64,000 nt of DNA from Vandiemenella viatica. Taxonomy: Eukaryota; Arthropoda; Insecta; Orthoptera; Morabidae. Shown in pieces: positions 21,656 to 33,639 of the stretch. The notes below the pieces were generated by a model, which worked only from the letters and a program-made list of their open reading frames with translations, made no database searches and was not told where the DNA came from. A program made the translations under genes and the position numbers. The stretch lies in the NCBI GenBank assembly GCA_031002005.1, contig JARYHS010008074.1:284244231-284308230 (forward strand), written 5' to 3'. Numbering within the stretch: the first letter of the stretch is position 1; every line of letters begins with the position of its first letter.

Positions 21656-23071
21656 ATGATGAGTGACGTTGTAGAACAGAATTCTACATGCAGTGCGTTG
21701 CCGAAAAGAAGTAATATCGGTGTTCGTGCAGGTCGTCCAGATATCAGAAAGCAAAGTAAAGTTGTCGTGGCAAATGTTTTCAAGTATTTCAGCAACCTTT
21801 CCTACAACGAAGAAGCCAGGAGAAACATTAACTTTGCTCAGGTACAAGCATTGACAGCGGAGGCTTGTGGTATTTCGAAGAAGTCGGTACAACGTATCGT
21901 CGGTATATTAAGTTCGGCAGAAACCGAAGATTTGAGCCCTGTTTTTGAATCACCAAGAAAGAAGTATAGGCGGGAACACAAATGCACTGAACTGGATGAT
22001 TTTAATAAAGAAGTAGTTCGCAGAACTGTTTTAGAGTACTACGACAGAGGAGAATACCCAACGGCTATGAAAATACGGTCCGATCTCGCCCGTAAAATCA
22101 GCTATTCAGGCTCAGAAAGCTCCGTTCTTCGTCTTCTGAAAAGACTGGGTTTTAAATTTAGGAAATTCAACGACGGACGAAAATTTTTAATGGAACGCAG
22201 TGATATTGCGGCTTCAAGAGCAAAGTTTTTGCGAACAATGAACTCATTGCGAACAAAGGACACTAGGCCAATTGTTTATTTGGACGAGACTTACATTAAC
22301 CAAAACCATACAAACAAATATATTTGGCATGATTCGAGAGGTAACGGAGGTCTTAAAGTTCCTACTGGCCGAGGAAGTCGACTTGTTATAGTACATGCTG
22401 GTTCTGCACATATAGGTTTCATACCAGGAGCCAAACTTGTGTTTCGTGGCGGAAAAAGTTCGTCTCTATCGGATTACCATACAGAAATGAACGGTGAGGT
22501 TTTTAAGAAGTGGTTTAGTGATATGTGTCGCTCGCTGGAAGAAGGATGCATTATCGTCATGGACAATGCCAGTTATCATTCCATTCAAACAGACAAACCA
22601 CCATCTTCAAACTGGCGTAAGGGAGATATTATTGAATGGCTACGTAAGAATGGTGTTGAATTTTTTCCCCATGAAACTAGGGATGAACTTTTATGTAAAG
22701 AACAAGTTCGAAATGCCAAGAAGGTATTCGAATTGGATCAATTGGCAAATGAAATGGGACATCAAATTGTTCGCCTGCCACCCTACCATTGCCAGTATAA
22801 TCCAATCGAACTCATCTGGGCACAAGTAAAACGGGATGTCGCTAAGAAGAACACGACCTTCAAACTTGCCGATGTGGAACGACTTACACACGAGGCTTTA
22901 GACAGTGTTACTCAAGAAGATTGGGCAAATTGTGTAAGACATTCGGAAAGATTACAAGAAACTGATTACGTCAAACAGTGCGCGAGGGACACAGAAATGG
23001 ATCAGTTCGTGATACAGCTGGGAGAGAGTAGCGACAGTGATCTTCAGTCCAATGAATCCGAAGATGAATAA
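21656..23071 (+). CDS. DDE transposase, IS630/Tc1-type with 81-residue D-E spacing
   Basis: An intact 471-residue protein. Residues 60-85 form a helix-turn-helix (QVQALTAEACGISKKSVQRI) for DNA binding, followed by a winged region to about 200. The catalytic domain has IVYLDETYI (D210), IVMDNASYH (D303) and YNPIELIWAQVK (E385). The D-to-E gap is 81 residues, far longer than the 34 of classical Tc1. From memory this is like the long-spacer Sailor (DD82E) group. The C-terminus is acidic (GESSDSDLQSNESEDE). Two ATGs open the frame (21656, 21659). I found no clear terminal inverted repeats around it, so it may be a transposon with missed ends or a domesticated gene. Confidence 0.85.
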   Translation: MMSDVVEQNSTCSALPKRSNIGVRAGRPDIRKQSKVVVANVFKYFSNLSYNEEARRNINFAQVQALTAEACGISKKSVQRIVGILSSAETEDLSPVFESPRKKYRREHKCTELDDFNKEVVRRTVLEYYDRGEYPTAMKIRSDLARKISYSGSESSVLRLLKRLGFKFRKFNDGRKFLMERSDIAASRAKFLRTMNSLRTKDTRPIVYLDETYINQNHTNKYIWHDSRGNGGLKVPTGRGSRLVIVHAGSAHIGFIPGAKLVFRGGKSSSLSDYHTEMNGEVFKKWFSDMCRSLEEGCIIVMDNASYHSIQTDKPPSSNWRKGDIIEWLRKNGVEFFPHETRDELLCKEQVRNAKKVFELDQLANEMGHQIVRLPPYHCQYNPIELIWAQVKRDVAKKNTTFKLADVERLTHEALDSVTQEDWANCVRHSERLQETDYVKQCARDTEMDQFVIQLGESSDSDLQSNESEDE

Positions 23072-23919
23072 GTTACGGAGAGGATAATGGCTCACAGCTC
23101 TGAAAATAAGCCAGTTTGTAAGTTTTTCAATCATTTCTTTAGTAATTTTATTGAAAGCAGACATTGCGTTACCTTTATTTTTATTAAGATGAAAAGATTT
23201 TTTCAGGAAACCATTTTTATGTGTATTTTGTCATGTAATTCTCTGTTAAGATAATATTTCTTACATGAGCCTGAATTTGAATATTTTGAGAAGGTACGGT
23301 AGCTACGAGTATCTCGCTCGTCGTAATTGACGGAAGCCGTTGGCCAGTGTTGGACGCGAGCGCAACGCGATAACATTCGTGCAGATAAATTATTAAACAA
23401 ACCAGAAGGATTCGTTTAAAGATGCTGTTGTTTTTTCTAAAAATAATTTCAATATTTTCTCACAAACTTTCTCGCTGGAAGTTATCACGTGAACAAACAG
23501 AACGGAAGTTAGTCAGCGACAACTTTTTACATTACACAAAAGGGACAAACAAGAGATTCGTATAACTTTAAATTTTTTTTTATAACATTCTTCGCTATAT
23601 AATGAATATAAAATGTTCTGTGCTAATCTGTTAACTTTCGGGAAGCCGCATAAATTTTTTCAGGTATTTTTTATCATTGGTTTAGCTTTTTCGGTTGGTT
23701 GAAGTAAAGAAAGTATTTTCATTCGTAAAGTTCATGGGAACTAGTTTTTATTTTTTTTTAATTAGTCATGTAAATATTTCGAGTTAAAAATCACATCACC
23801 TTGTTCCACATATTCAGTATTATTTTTTAGAATTTTTCAGCACATATTACTGAAAGTTGGTTTTTCTGAAAATTTGCAACATTGTATGGAGACGCATTGA
23901 CCTTCGCAGGTCTATTTTC
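23072..23919. other. AT-rich sequence between transposase and R1-like LINE
   Basis: No gene is recognised. It presumably contains the 3' UTR and right end of the transposase unit. T runs occur at about 23573-23582 and 23750-23758. A GC-richer patch at 23295-23375 contains several CG dinucleotides. Confidence 0.5.
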
Positions 23920-25351
23920 GTGACGACTACTATAGTATTGGTTAAAAGCAGCTGTAAGAAATGTGTTATAGGTATTTTTATTGATATTTGTGGCACTTTT
24001 GATAATCTTTGGTGGCCGATATTGTTCCGGCGCCTAAGAGAAATGAAGTGTCCAAGCAGTCTTTATAACACGTTGAGGGACTATTGTAAAAATCGTTATG
24101 CCACACTGAGGGAAAGTAGATAAACAATTAACTAAGGGATGCCCTCAGGGGTCGGTCAGGGGACCGGTTTTTTGGGACATAGTTTTCGTAGAAGTGATTA
24201 ATCTACTGGAGGGGCTGGATGGCTTACTGGGACTGGTTGCCTATGCAGACGACTTGCTGTTGCTGATTGAGGGTCGGTCCAGACAAGCTATAGAGAATAT
24301 AACTAAAGTGGTGATTGAAAAACTCCAAGCATGGTGCTCAGAGGCAAAGCTTAGTCTCGCGCCAAAGAAAACTCAGATGATGTTATTCAAGGGAAAACTG
24401 GAACGTAACCCTACTATCAAAATGAATAACATGAACATAAAAAGAACACGGACAACCAAATATCTTGGCGTCACCCTGGATGAGTCTCTGAACTTTGCAT
24501 CACATATTACTGAGACATGCGAAAGGGCTAAGGCTGTCCTTAACAAATTTATCAGTATAGGCCAAGGGAGATTTCACCTTTCTAACACTACAAGAAGAAG
24601 AAACCACGATGCTATCCTAGCATCTCTGGTAGGGTACGCGTTCAGTGTCTGGGCGCACAGACTTCGACTGGTGAAACCTAGGGAGGAGGTCCTAAGAGTG
24701 CTGAGAAGTGTGTTGCTGCGATTGAGTGGAGCCTACAGTACTACCTCCACAAAAGCCCTACCAATTGTCATAGGTGTATGGCCGTTGGACCTCGAAATCA
24801 GAAGAAGTGGGACCATATACTGGTTACGAAAAGGAAATCAGACCAGGGTGCAAGAGATTGTGGGAACAGTTGCACAAAATGCGGCAGAAGTCAGCGCTGC
24901 ACTTCTCGCCGAATGGCAGGAGCGGTGGGACAATAGTGCCACAGGCAGAAGATTATACAGTGTGTTTCCGAACATACAAGAACGGCTGCAACTTGAATAC
25001 TTTCATCCCACACCAGGCCTTATACATTATCTCACGGGGCATGGCCCATATCACAGCCTACTGTGTCAAAGAGGGCTGAAAGAAACGAGCTTATGTGAGT
25101 GCGGGGCAGAAGGAACCCCCGAACATGTGGTGTGGTCCTGTCCGATAGCAGAAGAAGTAAGGACGCCGGATATCAACATAATACCGAGTAGATCAACACA
25201 AGACATAATTCTAGATGAGCGATCATGGATTATTCTCGATAATCTGGCGAACAAAGTATCTCAACTGCACAAAAAAAGATATCTGGACCGAGTGGTAGTC
25301 GGGCATGGGGACCGGCCGAGGGAAGTCGCACGGCCAAACATACAGGCATAG
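23920..25351 (+). pseudogene. R1-like LINE ORF2, 5' truncated
   Basis: The first frame (to 24123) gives VIGIFIDICGTFDNLWWPIL, RT motif A. A one-base frameshift near 24118-24124 then leads into a 385-residue frame whose start reads through KGCPQGSV (motif B) and VAYADDLLLLIEG (YADD, residues 17-20 of the second frame). It continues with TKYLGVTLDESLNF and ends in CECGAEGTPEHVVWSC, the CCHC-type motif typical of R1-clade proteins. The N-terminal endonuclease and half of the RT are missing. The rest of the protein is open, so the decay is recent. Confidence 0.85.
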
Positions 25352-26390
25352 AAAATTATTTACGAACAAGAGTAAACAGTATTCTTCAGAACCTTCCGGG
25401 AGCCGGAAGTTTTGTCCCGATGTGTCGGTCGATCCTGTCCCACTGGAAATCCAGAGGGGCATGGCTGGCAGACTATCCCGGGATGATAGTGGTGGGTAGA
25501 TTAGTGTTGATAGAGTAGTATGGGTTTCAAGGTAGATTAGAATAGACGTAGTAAATAAAAAAATTAAAAAAAATTGTAACATAGAAACTGATAAGGCCTT
25601 ATAGGAGAAATGTAGATTATAATACCAGAGGTGATTATTGAAAAAAATGTATAACTATTAAATTAAGTAATCCTACCATTGTTAAAACGGAACCAAGCCT
25701 ACTACAGACCTGAGTCAGAACGATAGCGTGGCAGAATGAGCAAACGTCAGCATACCACTTACAGCAAACAAAGCGCTTCTACCACGGCCAAAACAGTCTT
25801 GTTTGTAATGTAGAGGGAATGATCATTGACTTTTGCACAAATACACGATGAATCATAACAATATTTGGGAGTTAATTTCCATATTAATGGTAAGCCAGGA
25901 TGCTGCAAATTTGAACTGGCTCAGGACTGTAGTGGCTGAGAACATATAATTAAGTGAATGTTACTTAAAAGCAATTGTTATTACCCAGTAATCCGGTAAA
26001 ACTAAATGACAGATTACAGAAAGATATGTACAAACTGGACTAACTACTACTAACTGAATAATGGGATACTCTAAGAATAACTGGAATATTTCAATAAAAA
26101 CCACTAGCACTATAACAACAATAAGCGATATTTGTGATTCAATATAACATTAAAATTTGCAATAGCAGCTGTAACTGTTATTACTGTAAGCAATACCAAA
26201 TGTAATATTATGGAATTAATTAGACAGTAAGTCAAAGTGTAACGGAACTGTATGCCAAATTCCTTGCATGTAAATATTTTGTACAAAACACTATGTAATC
26301 AACAATGTAAAAATTAATACGTAGGGTCTAATTTAGTCACTAAGATATTAGGCTGTATAAATGAAGGGTAAATAAATAAATAAATAAAAA
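25352..26390 (+). other. Probable 3' UTR and tail of the R1-like LINE
   Basis: About 1 kb of AT-rich non-coding sequence runs from the stop codon to a TAAA-repeat tail (TAAATAAATAAATAAATAAA at about 26369-26388). The tail directly abuts the RTE fragment at 26391, as expected for the 3' end of a LINE insertion. I cannot show that all of it belongs to one element. Confidence 0.45.
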
Positions 26391-26555
26391 GTAATGGTGT
26401 CATTTCTGCTACATTTCATCACTTTTGTTTTACTTTGATTTATATTCAGTCCAAAATCTTCCATCAGTATTTTGTTCATGCCATTCAATAACTTCTCAAT
26501 ATCCTCAGCCCTCTCTGCTAATAAGACAATGTCGTCAGCAATCGTAACATACTGA
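26391..26555 (-). mobile_element. Continuation of the interrupted RTE LINE
   Basis: The minus-strand sequence encodes the segment just upstream of the piece that ends at 21472 (ADDIVLLAERAED, MNKILMEDFGL). The two pieces are separated by about 4.9 kb of inserted sequence. It runs into the assembly gap. Confidence 0.85.
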
Positions 26556-27555
26556 NNNNNNNNNNNNNNNNNNNNNNNNNNNNNNNNNNNNNNNNNNNNN
26601 NNNNNNNNNNNNNNNNNNNNNNNNNNNNNNNNNNNNNNNNNNNNNNNNNNNNNNNNNNNNNNNNNNNNNNNNNNNNNNNNNNNNNNNNNNNNNNNNNNNN
26701 NNNNNNNNNNNNNNNNNNNNNNNNNNNNNNNNNNNNNNNNNNNNNNNNNNNNNNNNNNNNNNNNNNNNNNNNNNNNNNNNNNNNNNNNNNNNNNNNNNNN
26801 NNNNNNNNNNNNNNNNNNNNNNNNNNNNNNNNNNNNNNNNNNNNNNNNNNNNNNNNNNNNNNNNNNNNNNNNNNNNNNNNNNNNNNNNNNNNNNNNNNNN
26901 NNNNNNNNNNNNNNNNNNNNNNNNNNNNNNNNNNNNNNNNNNNNNNNNNNNNNNNNNNNNNNNNNNNNNNNNNNNNNNNNNNNNNNNNNNNNNNNNNNNN
27001 NNNNNNNNNNNNNNNNNNNNNNNNNNNNNNNNNNNNNNNNNNNNNNNNNNNNNNNNNNNNNNNNNNNNNNNNNNNNNNNNNNNNNNNNNNNNNNNNNNNN
27101 NNNNNNNNNNNNNNNNNNNNNNNNNNNNNNNNNNNNNNNNNNNNNNNNNNNNNNNNNNNNNNNNNNNNNNNNNNNNNNNNNNNNNNNNNNNNNNNNNNNN
27201 NNNNNNNNNNNNNNNNNNNNNNNNNNNNNNNNNNNNNNNNNNNNNNNNNNNNNNNNNNNNNNNNNNNNNNNNNNNNNNNNNNNNNNNNNNNNNNNNNNNN
27301 NNNNNNNNNNNNNNNNNNNNNNNNNNNNNNNNNNNNNNNNNNNNNNNNNNNNNNNNNNNNNNNNNNNNNNNNNNNNNNNNNNNNNNNNNNNNNNNNNNNN
27401 NNNNNNNNNNNNNNNNNNNNNNNNNNNNNNNNNNNNNNNNNNNNNNNNNNNNNNNNNNNNNNNNNNNNNNNNNNNNNNNNNNNNNNNNNNNNNNNNNNNN
27501 NNNNNNNNNNNNNNNNNNNNNNNNNNNNNNNNNNNNNNNNNNNNNNNNNNNNNNN
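26556..27555. other. Assembly gap (1000 N)
   Basis: Exactly 1000 N, a conventional placeholder. The true length and the relation of the two sides are unknown. Confidence 0.99.
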
Positions 27556-28939
27556 AACGTGAACAACGTCTATTACGGGTACTAAGCAGAGCCTGATCTA
27601 CATGTTTGCGCGCCTAAACCCTAGGTTCAGGCGCGTAGCTATCGGACAGTTAGACGGTGCCGTGCACCGGGGCCCCCAAGCTCAGGGAGGCCCCAAACGC
27701 AGGCAAGAGGGCCCCCAAGTGCAACTCAGGGAGCCGAAGGGCCCAAGCTCAGCTCAGGGGGAAAATATTTTTTTGCGCCAGGGCCCTTTTTAACCTAGCT
27801 ACTAGCTACGCCACTGCCTGGTTTCAAGTGTTGGCAAATCATGGTGACTAAGTGAATCAATGAGATCGATAATATCTCACCATCCCGCCTCGGAAAATAA
27901 CGATCACGCTTCTGCATACCACTTTTTCTATTATATTCTTGACTGGTGTTCCTCTTTAAAATTATCTTGATTCTTGAAGTCTGCAGTTAAAAGTGACATA
28001 TAAAACGCAAATAAAAATGACGAATTGACAATAAGAATTGCTACTTCATTTATTAACAACTTGTTAAAACTAGTTTGAGTCAAACAATTAGTGTCTGAAG
28101 ATTATTTCCAAGCACGGAATTACTTATAGTCTTCTAATTAGAACAGATAGTGGCATAAATGAATTGTCTGCATGATGGTTTCATAATGAAATTCGACGGT
28201 CCGTATTGTACTGTAACTGGTAACTATTTTGCATAGCAACTAAACTATTCGCGTGCTAACTGGTTGATTGTGAAACGTGGTGGAATATTATAGACTGCTG
28301 CTCAGAAACTAAACAATCCAACATTGTTAATATATTACAAACAATCTACTAATTGCAAATACACATTAATTCAAAATGATTAAAGAAATTTTTTAAGAGC
28401 ATTTAAAAGATCATTGAATGAATAAACAAAAGGAAATGTATCGAAATAAGTATGGTATCATGCTGCTGTCGTCCCATAAGTATTATTAATTTAAGCTCTT
28501 TTCCGTTACATCAGGTCCTGTACCTATTCCAACTTGGTATGCCTCACCTCCTTCACCACATTCCTCTGTTCACTTTCTAAACTATAATCCCCATTTCTAT
28601 TAATACTAAACTGGCGTTCAAACTTAAGGACGAAAGTAACATCTGCATGCTGTGTCACTTTCAAGTAACATAGCTCGCTGAAACTTGAAACGTAGGCCTA
28701 CATAGAAATAACTGCTATGGTATGGTACAGTAAGGAACTAAAAAAAAAAAAAAAAAACTGCGATGAGACGAACAAAAATGAAACCTTTATACAGAAACGA
28801 TAAGTTACACTGAAATCACTGCGACAAATCATGGTTCTTTAGGCATTTAAAAAAAGAAGAGGAACATGATGATAACCACGGGCAGCGATGCACGCTCTGC
28901 AACATGCTCCTACGCAGGCCACAAGATTGGTAAGGAGTT
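27556..28939. other. Unassigned sequence after the gap
   Basis: No gene is recognised. A GC-rich, internally repetitive patch at about 27660-27790 has recurring GGGCCC, AAGCTCAG and CAGGGAGGCC-like words. An A run occurs at 28741-28757. The RTE LINE before the gap does not reappear here. Confidence 0.5.
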
Positions 28940-30179
28940 CTTGCCAAGTGGTTTTCAGGTAGGCAACATGGCTTTAGGCAACGATATTCATGTGAATCTC
29001 AGTTGGTTTCGGATGAAATGGACAAGGGAGGTCAAATTGATAGTGTAGCACGAGATCTTTCGAAGGCTTTTGACAGAGTGAGCCATAAAATGGTAGTAAA
29101 TAAGGTTAAATCTATTTGAGTGGATCAGAAATTGATTTGCTGGATAGAAGAATTTTTGAAAGGTAGAAAACAGAAAGTTAAGGTAGGAAATGTGGTATCA
29201 CAAGAAGTGGAAGTAAAAATGGGAGTGCCACAGGGTAGCGCATTGTCACCATTGTTATTTATTATTCTAATGAATAATTGTTTGCAGATGACATAATACT
29301 ATATAAAAGGATCAAAACGGTTGAGGATTGCAAACAGTTGCAGGGTGATCTCGACAGGATATCTAGTTGGGTTGGTAAACATGGGAAGAAAATAAATGCA
29401 AATAAGAGTCAGCTTCTTAGATACGCAAATAAAAAACTAAAGGTTTTTTTATGATTATAAGCTGGGGAAAGAATTGCTTATTGAAGACTTGAAATGTTAA
29501 TATCTTGGCATTACATTTGATAACAAGCTTAACTGGGCAGATTACATTGGACAGGTGGTAGGAAAAGGTTTCAAAATTCTGCATTTATTGGAGAGGGTGA
29601 TGAGGGGATGTACGAGAGAAGTAAAGGAATTGGGTTACGAAACTTTGGTCAGGCCATTGCTTGAATGTATTAGTGTAGTATGGGACCCACATTTTGAGTA
29701 TCAAATACAAGAGTAGGAGAAGGTGCAAAGAAGGGTTGCTAGATATGTTTCTGGAAATTATCGCAAAACGCAAGCAGTAACAGATATGATAAAAGAGCTG
29801 GAATGGGACTCATTGGAAGACAGAAGGATGGTGAAGACGGTCATGGGAGTGTACAAGGCGTATATTGGTGATGAGGCATGGAAAGATATTGGTGTAAGAA
29901 CTGAAAGTAATGCATGGAAGGGAAAAGATGACCATGACCACTAGCTGGCACTCGATTTCAGGCACAAGGGTGTAGGAAGATTCTCTTTTTTAGGTAAGAG
30001 TGTCAGGGATTGGAATAAGTTACCAAGAGAAATGAATAATTTGCCAAAAACGTTGAAGAATTTAAAGTTAAAATTTGTAAAGGGTAAATGTAGGTGGGTG
30101 CAGGATAGGGGGAAGATGGGTGTGTAGGGAAATTGCCACCGGAGCATGCGTTCCATTGCAATTTAATTTAATTCAGAAT
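28940..30179 (+). pseudogene. CR1 LINE, 5'-truncated RT and C-terminus
   Basis: Reading across several frame breaks, the plus strand encodes FSKAFDRVSHKMVVNKVK (motif A) and GVPQGSALSPLLF (motif B). A damaged motif C follows (FADDIILYKRI), then the C-terminal VQRRVARYVSGNYRKTQ and IKELEWDSLEDRR, and finally a 3' UTR with GTGCAGGATAGGG. It ends with a short ATTTA-type repeat (TTTAATTTAATT) near 30175, the usual CR1-style 3' end. It matches the better-preserved copies at 42865 and 53400. The endonuclease part is absent. Confidence 0.8.
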
Positions 30180-31068
30180 GTTCCATGTCCCCGCCAGCGT
30201 AGTTGACATCTGCTGGATGATCATTTGCGCATGCATACGTGCTCCAATACGTCTCTCCAACGCATCCGACACGTGATTAATTGGATTTAAGCCGGGGGAA
30301 CGGGGAAGATCTCTTCCACCTGCACTGTTCGATATTGTCGTGCATCGTCATCCATAAAATGAAATTAGGGCTGAATGAACCCATCAGAAGATCCACATGC
30401 GGAAGGACTACAATGTCAAAATAAAGTTGACCGTAGAGTGTACCGCGTTCAAATATTTGGAGGTTGATAGGCCCACGCAACATTATGCCTCCCTACGCCA
30501 TAACTCTTGGACCATTAAAAACAATTATTTTAGACAATGTTGCTGTGTGTGTTACGTGTTCCCACCTCTCGCCAGTGGAGGGTACATCCTGAATCACTAC
30601 TGAGACTGACTCTGATCTAATCTGAGAAGAGCACACGATCCCACTCCTTGACGGTCCAGTCCTGAAGCTCTTGGCACCATCACAAACGGTGTGGCCGATG
30701 GTGGGTGTCAACCGAAAGCAACGTAATAGTCGTCGGCAAAGAGACCAACACCAAGCAGTCAACGACCTACCTCCTCTTCTGTGGCAAGTACTGCCTGTAG
30801 TTCAGAATGCTTACCATGTGCGTGAAACAAAGCTGCGATAAATATCAAACTCCTGGCCTACACTCGTTACACTTCTTCCTTCTTCAAGTTTCCCTGTGAA
30901 TCTTCCTTGTGTGAAGTAATCCATATATTGTCTTCGAACGATTCTTTAATGAAGAACACCATCAAAGAGCACCGTAACAGCTCGCTAATTGATACACACT
31001 GCTTTGTCCTGCTCCTTCAACTAGTCTCCCAATTAGCGCTATAGTCCCGCTGACGTTGCGCCAAGTAA
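30180..31068 (-). pseudogene. Tc1-like transposase relic
   Basis: On the minus strand a decayed Tc1 transposase reads from near 31060. It has an N-terminal DNA-binding part (GKLEEGRSVTSVGQEFDI), then a catalytic part with DWTVKEWDRVLFSD (first Asp, frame shifts right after it) and FNGPRVMA...GGIMLRGPINL. Further on comes VVLPHVDLLMGSFSPNFIL, where the DDNARPH-like motif is degraded to MTMHDNIEQ. Several stops and frameshifts are present. It ends near 30180 where the CR1 tail begins. The mirrored copy is at 63299-64000. Confidence 0.7.
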
Positions 31069-32305
31069 TGTCCATTTGTTTGTGCTCGTGTGGGAGACCT
31101 CTCGCATTATACTCCCGCATTTTTATTCATTTACACAGAGTGATTCATATGTTATGTTACTTTATCTACCTAATCCTTAAGTTTTATACACAATTGAATT
31201 TATTCCTACTAACACCATCCTTTCCACCTTTGCGAAATCATTACAGTGTGATACTGTATCATCTATTATCGGAAAAAGCGTAGCACTTACCATAAGAATA
31301 CTTGTGACCTGGCAGCCTGTGCCTAACTGATCTTGCAGAAGTAGTGCTGCTGCACCTTTTCTATAGCCAGTACATATTCGTAGAATCTTTTTTCGTCTGT
31401 TTTTGTTACACCGACTCCTCTATTTCAAAGGTTCAGCTGCACCTTACCAACTCCAGAATCTTTATGAGGCTTCCCCCCTCCCCCTCTTAAACTTTTGTAA
31501 TAGGTCAACCTTATTTTTTTTTCTATTATTTTAGAACTATAACACGAGTTTATACCTTTGAACCAATTCTATTCTACGACCCATTTCCATCTTCCAACCT
31601 AAATTTTCTCTCTCCCTACTTAACTAAACATATTTTTAATAGACGAGCCTGATCTTTAGCTCAATCTGTGAAATTTTCTTATTCCTAAACCAAAACCAAC
31701 AAAATCATGTCAGATCCTCATAGCTATTTATCTTATAATTTAAAGCGAGAACTGCGAGTATACGATACTGCTTGCACAATTTCCAAATAGTGACATTACA
31801 ACATGCCACCAATGATGTTATATGACGCGTGGTTTATTTTAACTATGTTGGAACGCATGTTCTCATGCAACTTCGTTTCACGTCTATTATACCCGTTTCT
31901 CGTGCTTTTTTTTTTTTTTTTTTTAATTTTCAATTCTTGTAATGTTGTTTCCTCACCAGCCTACTTTCTGTGCTGTAGTATGAAATATGATTTGTAAACC
32001 TTGTCCAGGGTGGTTTAAAACCTTACCAAAACCTCCGCTACAATTTTTGAATACTACCGCACAATACATAGTAACATTCGATAATAGCTCCGTATTCTAA
32101 TGTAGCTAGAGAAGTTCGTAAGCTTGTATTGAATCTTTTAGAGTTTTAAATCAATTTAACCAACAAAACTTGGTCAGTTATACAATAAATGGCAAATTTT
32201 GAGCAATCTTATTGCAATACTTACGTGAGATCATACAATTCAGATTACTATTAAACTACTCATAATTACGTTACATTACCTAGAATGCTCTTATACGGGG
32301 TAGAT
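31069..32305. other. Left-arm-specific sequence, no gene seen
   Basis: This block has no counterpart in the right arm, which instead has a hAT fragment there. It is AT-rich with T runs at about 31508-31520 and 31904-31924. No domain is recognised in its short open frames. Confidence 0.5.
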
Positions 32306-33435
32306 TTTTTTTTTTTTTTTTAAACGCATGGGCTTCATCTGGGACCATTTAGCCAGACAATTTAGCAGCATCATATGTTGGTCCTTATTTATCCTTTCCT
32401 GTGACCCGCCGTGATCTCCAAGTGGAGCCGAGACTTCAAATCCTCATGCCAGTCTTGGAGGAAAGAGATGACTGCCTTGTAAACCTGTATATTTTGTGAT
32501 GGCTAAAGGGTAGTGACACTCATCGAGAATCTAACTGAGAGCTCTTCTAGGCGATTTTAAACGCGAATGCGTTGGAGCTATTGCCATGAACAGGAGAACA
32601 TGATGTGATTGAGGTCGGAAATCTCACGATCGAATGTGCAGATTGGTGTGTCTATTTTACGAAGGTGGCATAGATAATGTGGATAGCAGCCAAGGTAGAA
32701 TTTCATTCTAATAATAGTTGTTAACTGTCTTCTTGCTATGTATTGTTTACTAAACCACGATATATTAGGGTTTGTATTACTGCATAATGGTGTCCTCTAT
32801 GAAGCTGCGTCTGGCACCAATCTTCGTTCCACTAAAGGTATGCTTTTCCACTAACTAATGGAATAAACCCCTCCCCCCCTTCCCTAGGTAGCTGGATACC
32901 CGCAAAATATCATTCGTTCATGCTCCCTTTCACCAGCTGATCGACGATCTTATTAGATATTATTCCCTCATGTCCTTTAATCCAGAGGAAATGAACTTGT
33001 GTGCCGTCTGAAGAGGCTTCTGACATTAGTCTGATAATATCACAATAGTACTGATGTATCTTGTTATTTCATATTGGATGCTGCAGTTGCTGAAGAACAC
33101 TCTTAGCGTCAGTAAGAAATAAGATGTTGGGAAGATGCTTATGTAACCCATATTTGATGGCTGCGGGATTAGCTAGTGTTTCCGCCGTATAAATGGATAT
33201 CTCTTTATGTAGAGAAGTTTGGCCGAACTCATTAGTGTGAAGCATAGTAGTAGTGCGCACCAACTACGATTATAGAGCCGTCGCTGTATATATGAGTGTA
33301 GTTAGGTCAATTGTTGTTCAAATTATTGCTCCGGGCAATATATTCCCTCAAATAATACAATACAACACATTCAGTTTCCACTGATCCCAATATAAGAGAC
33401 TGGCTATGTGGAATGTGGAAGATTGTGCATTTAAA
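32306..33435 (-). pseudogene. RNase H-bearing LINE 3' relic with poly-A
   Basis: On the minus strand YSDGSKI...HKEISIYTAETLANPAAIKYG and LPNILFLTDAKSVLQQLQH give the first Asp, the Glu and the second Asp of an RNase H domain, followed by HFLWIKGHEGI with its conserved His. A decayed C-terminus and a 3' UTR end in a poly-A tail (T run on the plus strand at 32306-32321). The RT part is missing. RNase H is found in ORF2 of I-, R1- and LOA-type LINEs. The mirror copy is at about 60540-61548. Confidence 0.75.
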
Positions 33436-33639
33436 TAACAAAATAATACATACACCAGAAGATGTATAGTCATATCACACATGGCACATTAATTACAGTA
33501 TATCAACTAAATTTACAAAAACTAATGGCAGTTTATATTGTAGATACCCTAGAAATAAATATTTCGACAGAGTGGGAGTTGTCAGTTAAATTGTCAATAT
33601 ATACTGAGTTTCAGAAATTTTAACTCATATGAATACTGA
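33436..33639. other. Short unassigned stretch within the left arm
   Basis: AT-rich sequence between the RNase H LINE and the 5' region of the RTE LINE, mirrored at about 60360-60540. Nothing is recognised. Confidence 0.4.

Noticed and set aside
26535..27566. Long open frames made mostly of X
   Set aside because: They are translations of the N gap; the same holds for 46132-47609.
27602..27851. Open frames in the GC-rich patch (GPQAQGGPKRRQEGPQ-type text)
   Set aside because: Low-complexity, internally repeated nucleotide sequence explains the composition; no start context or domain.
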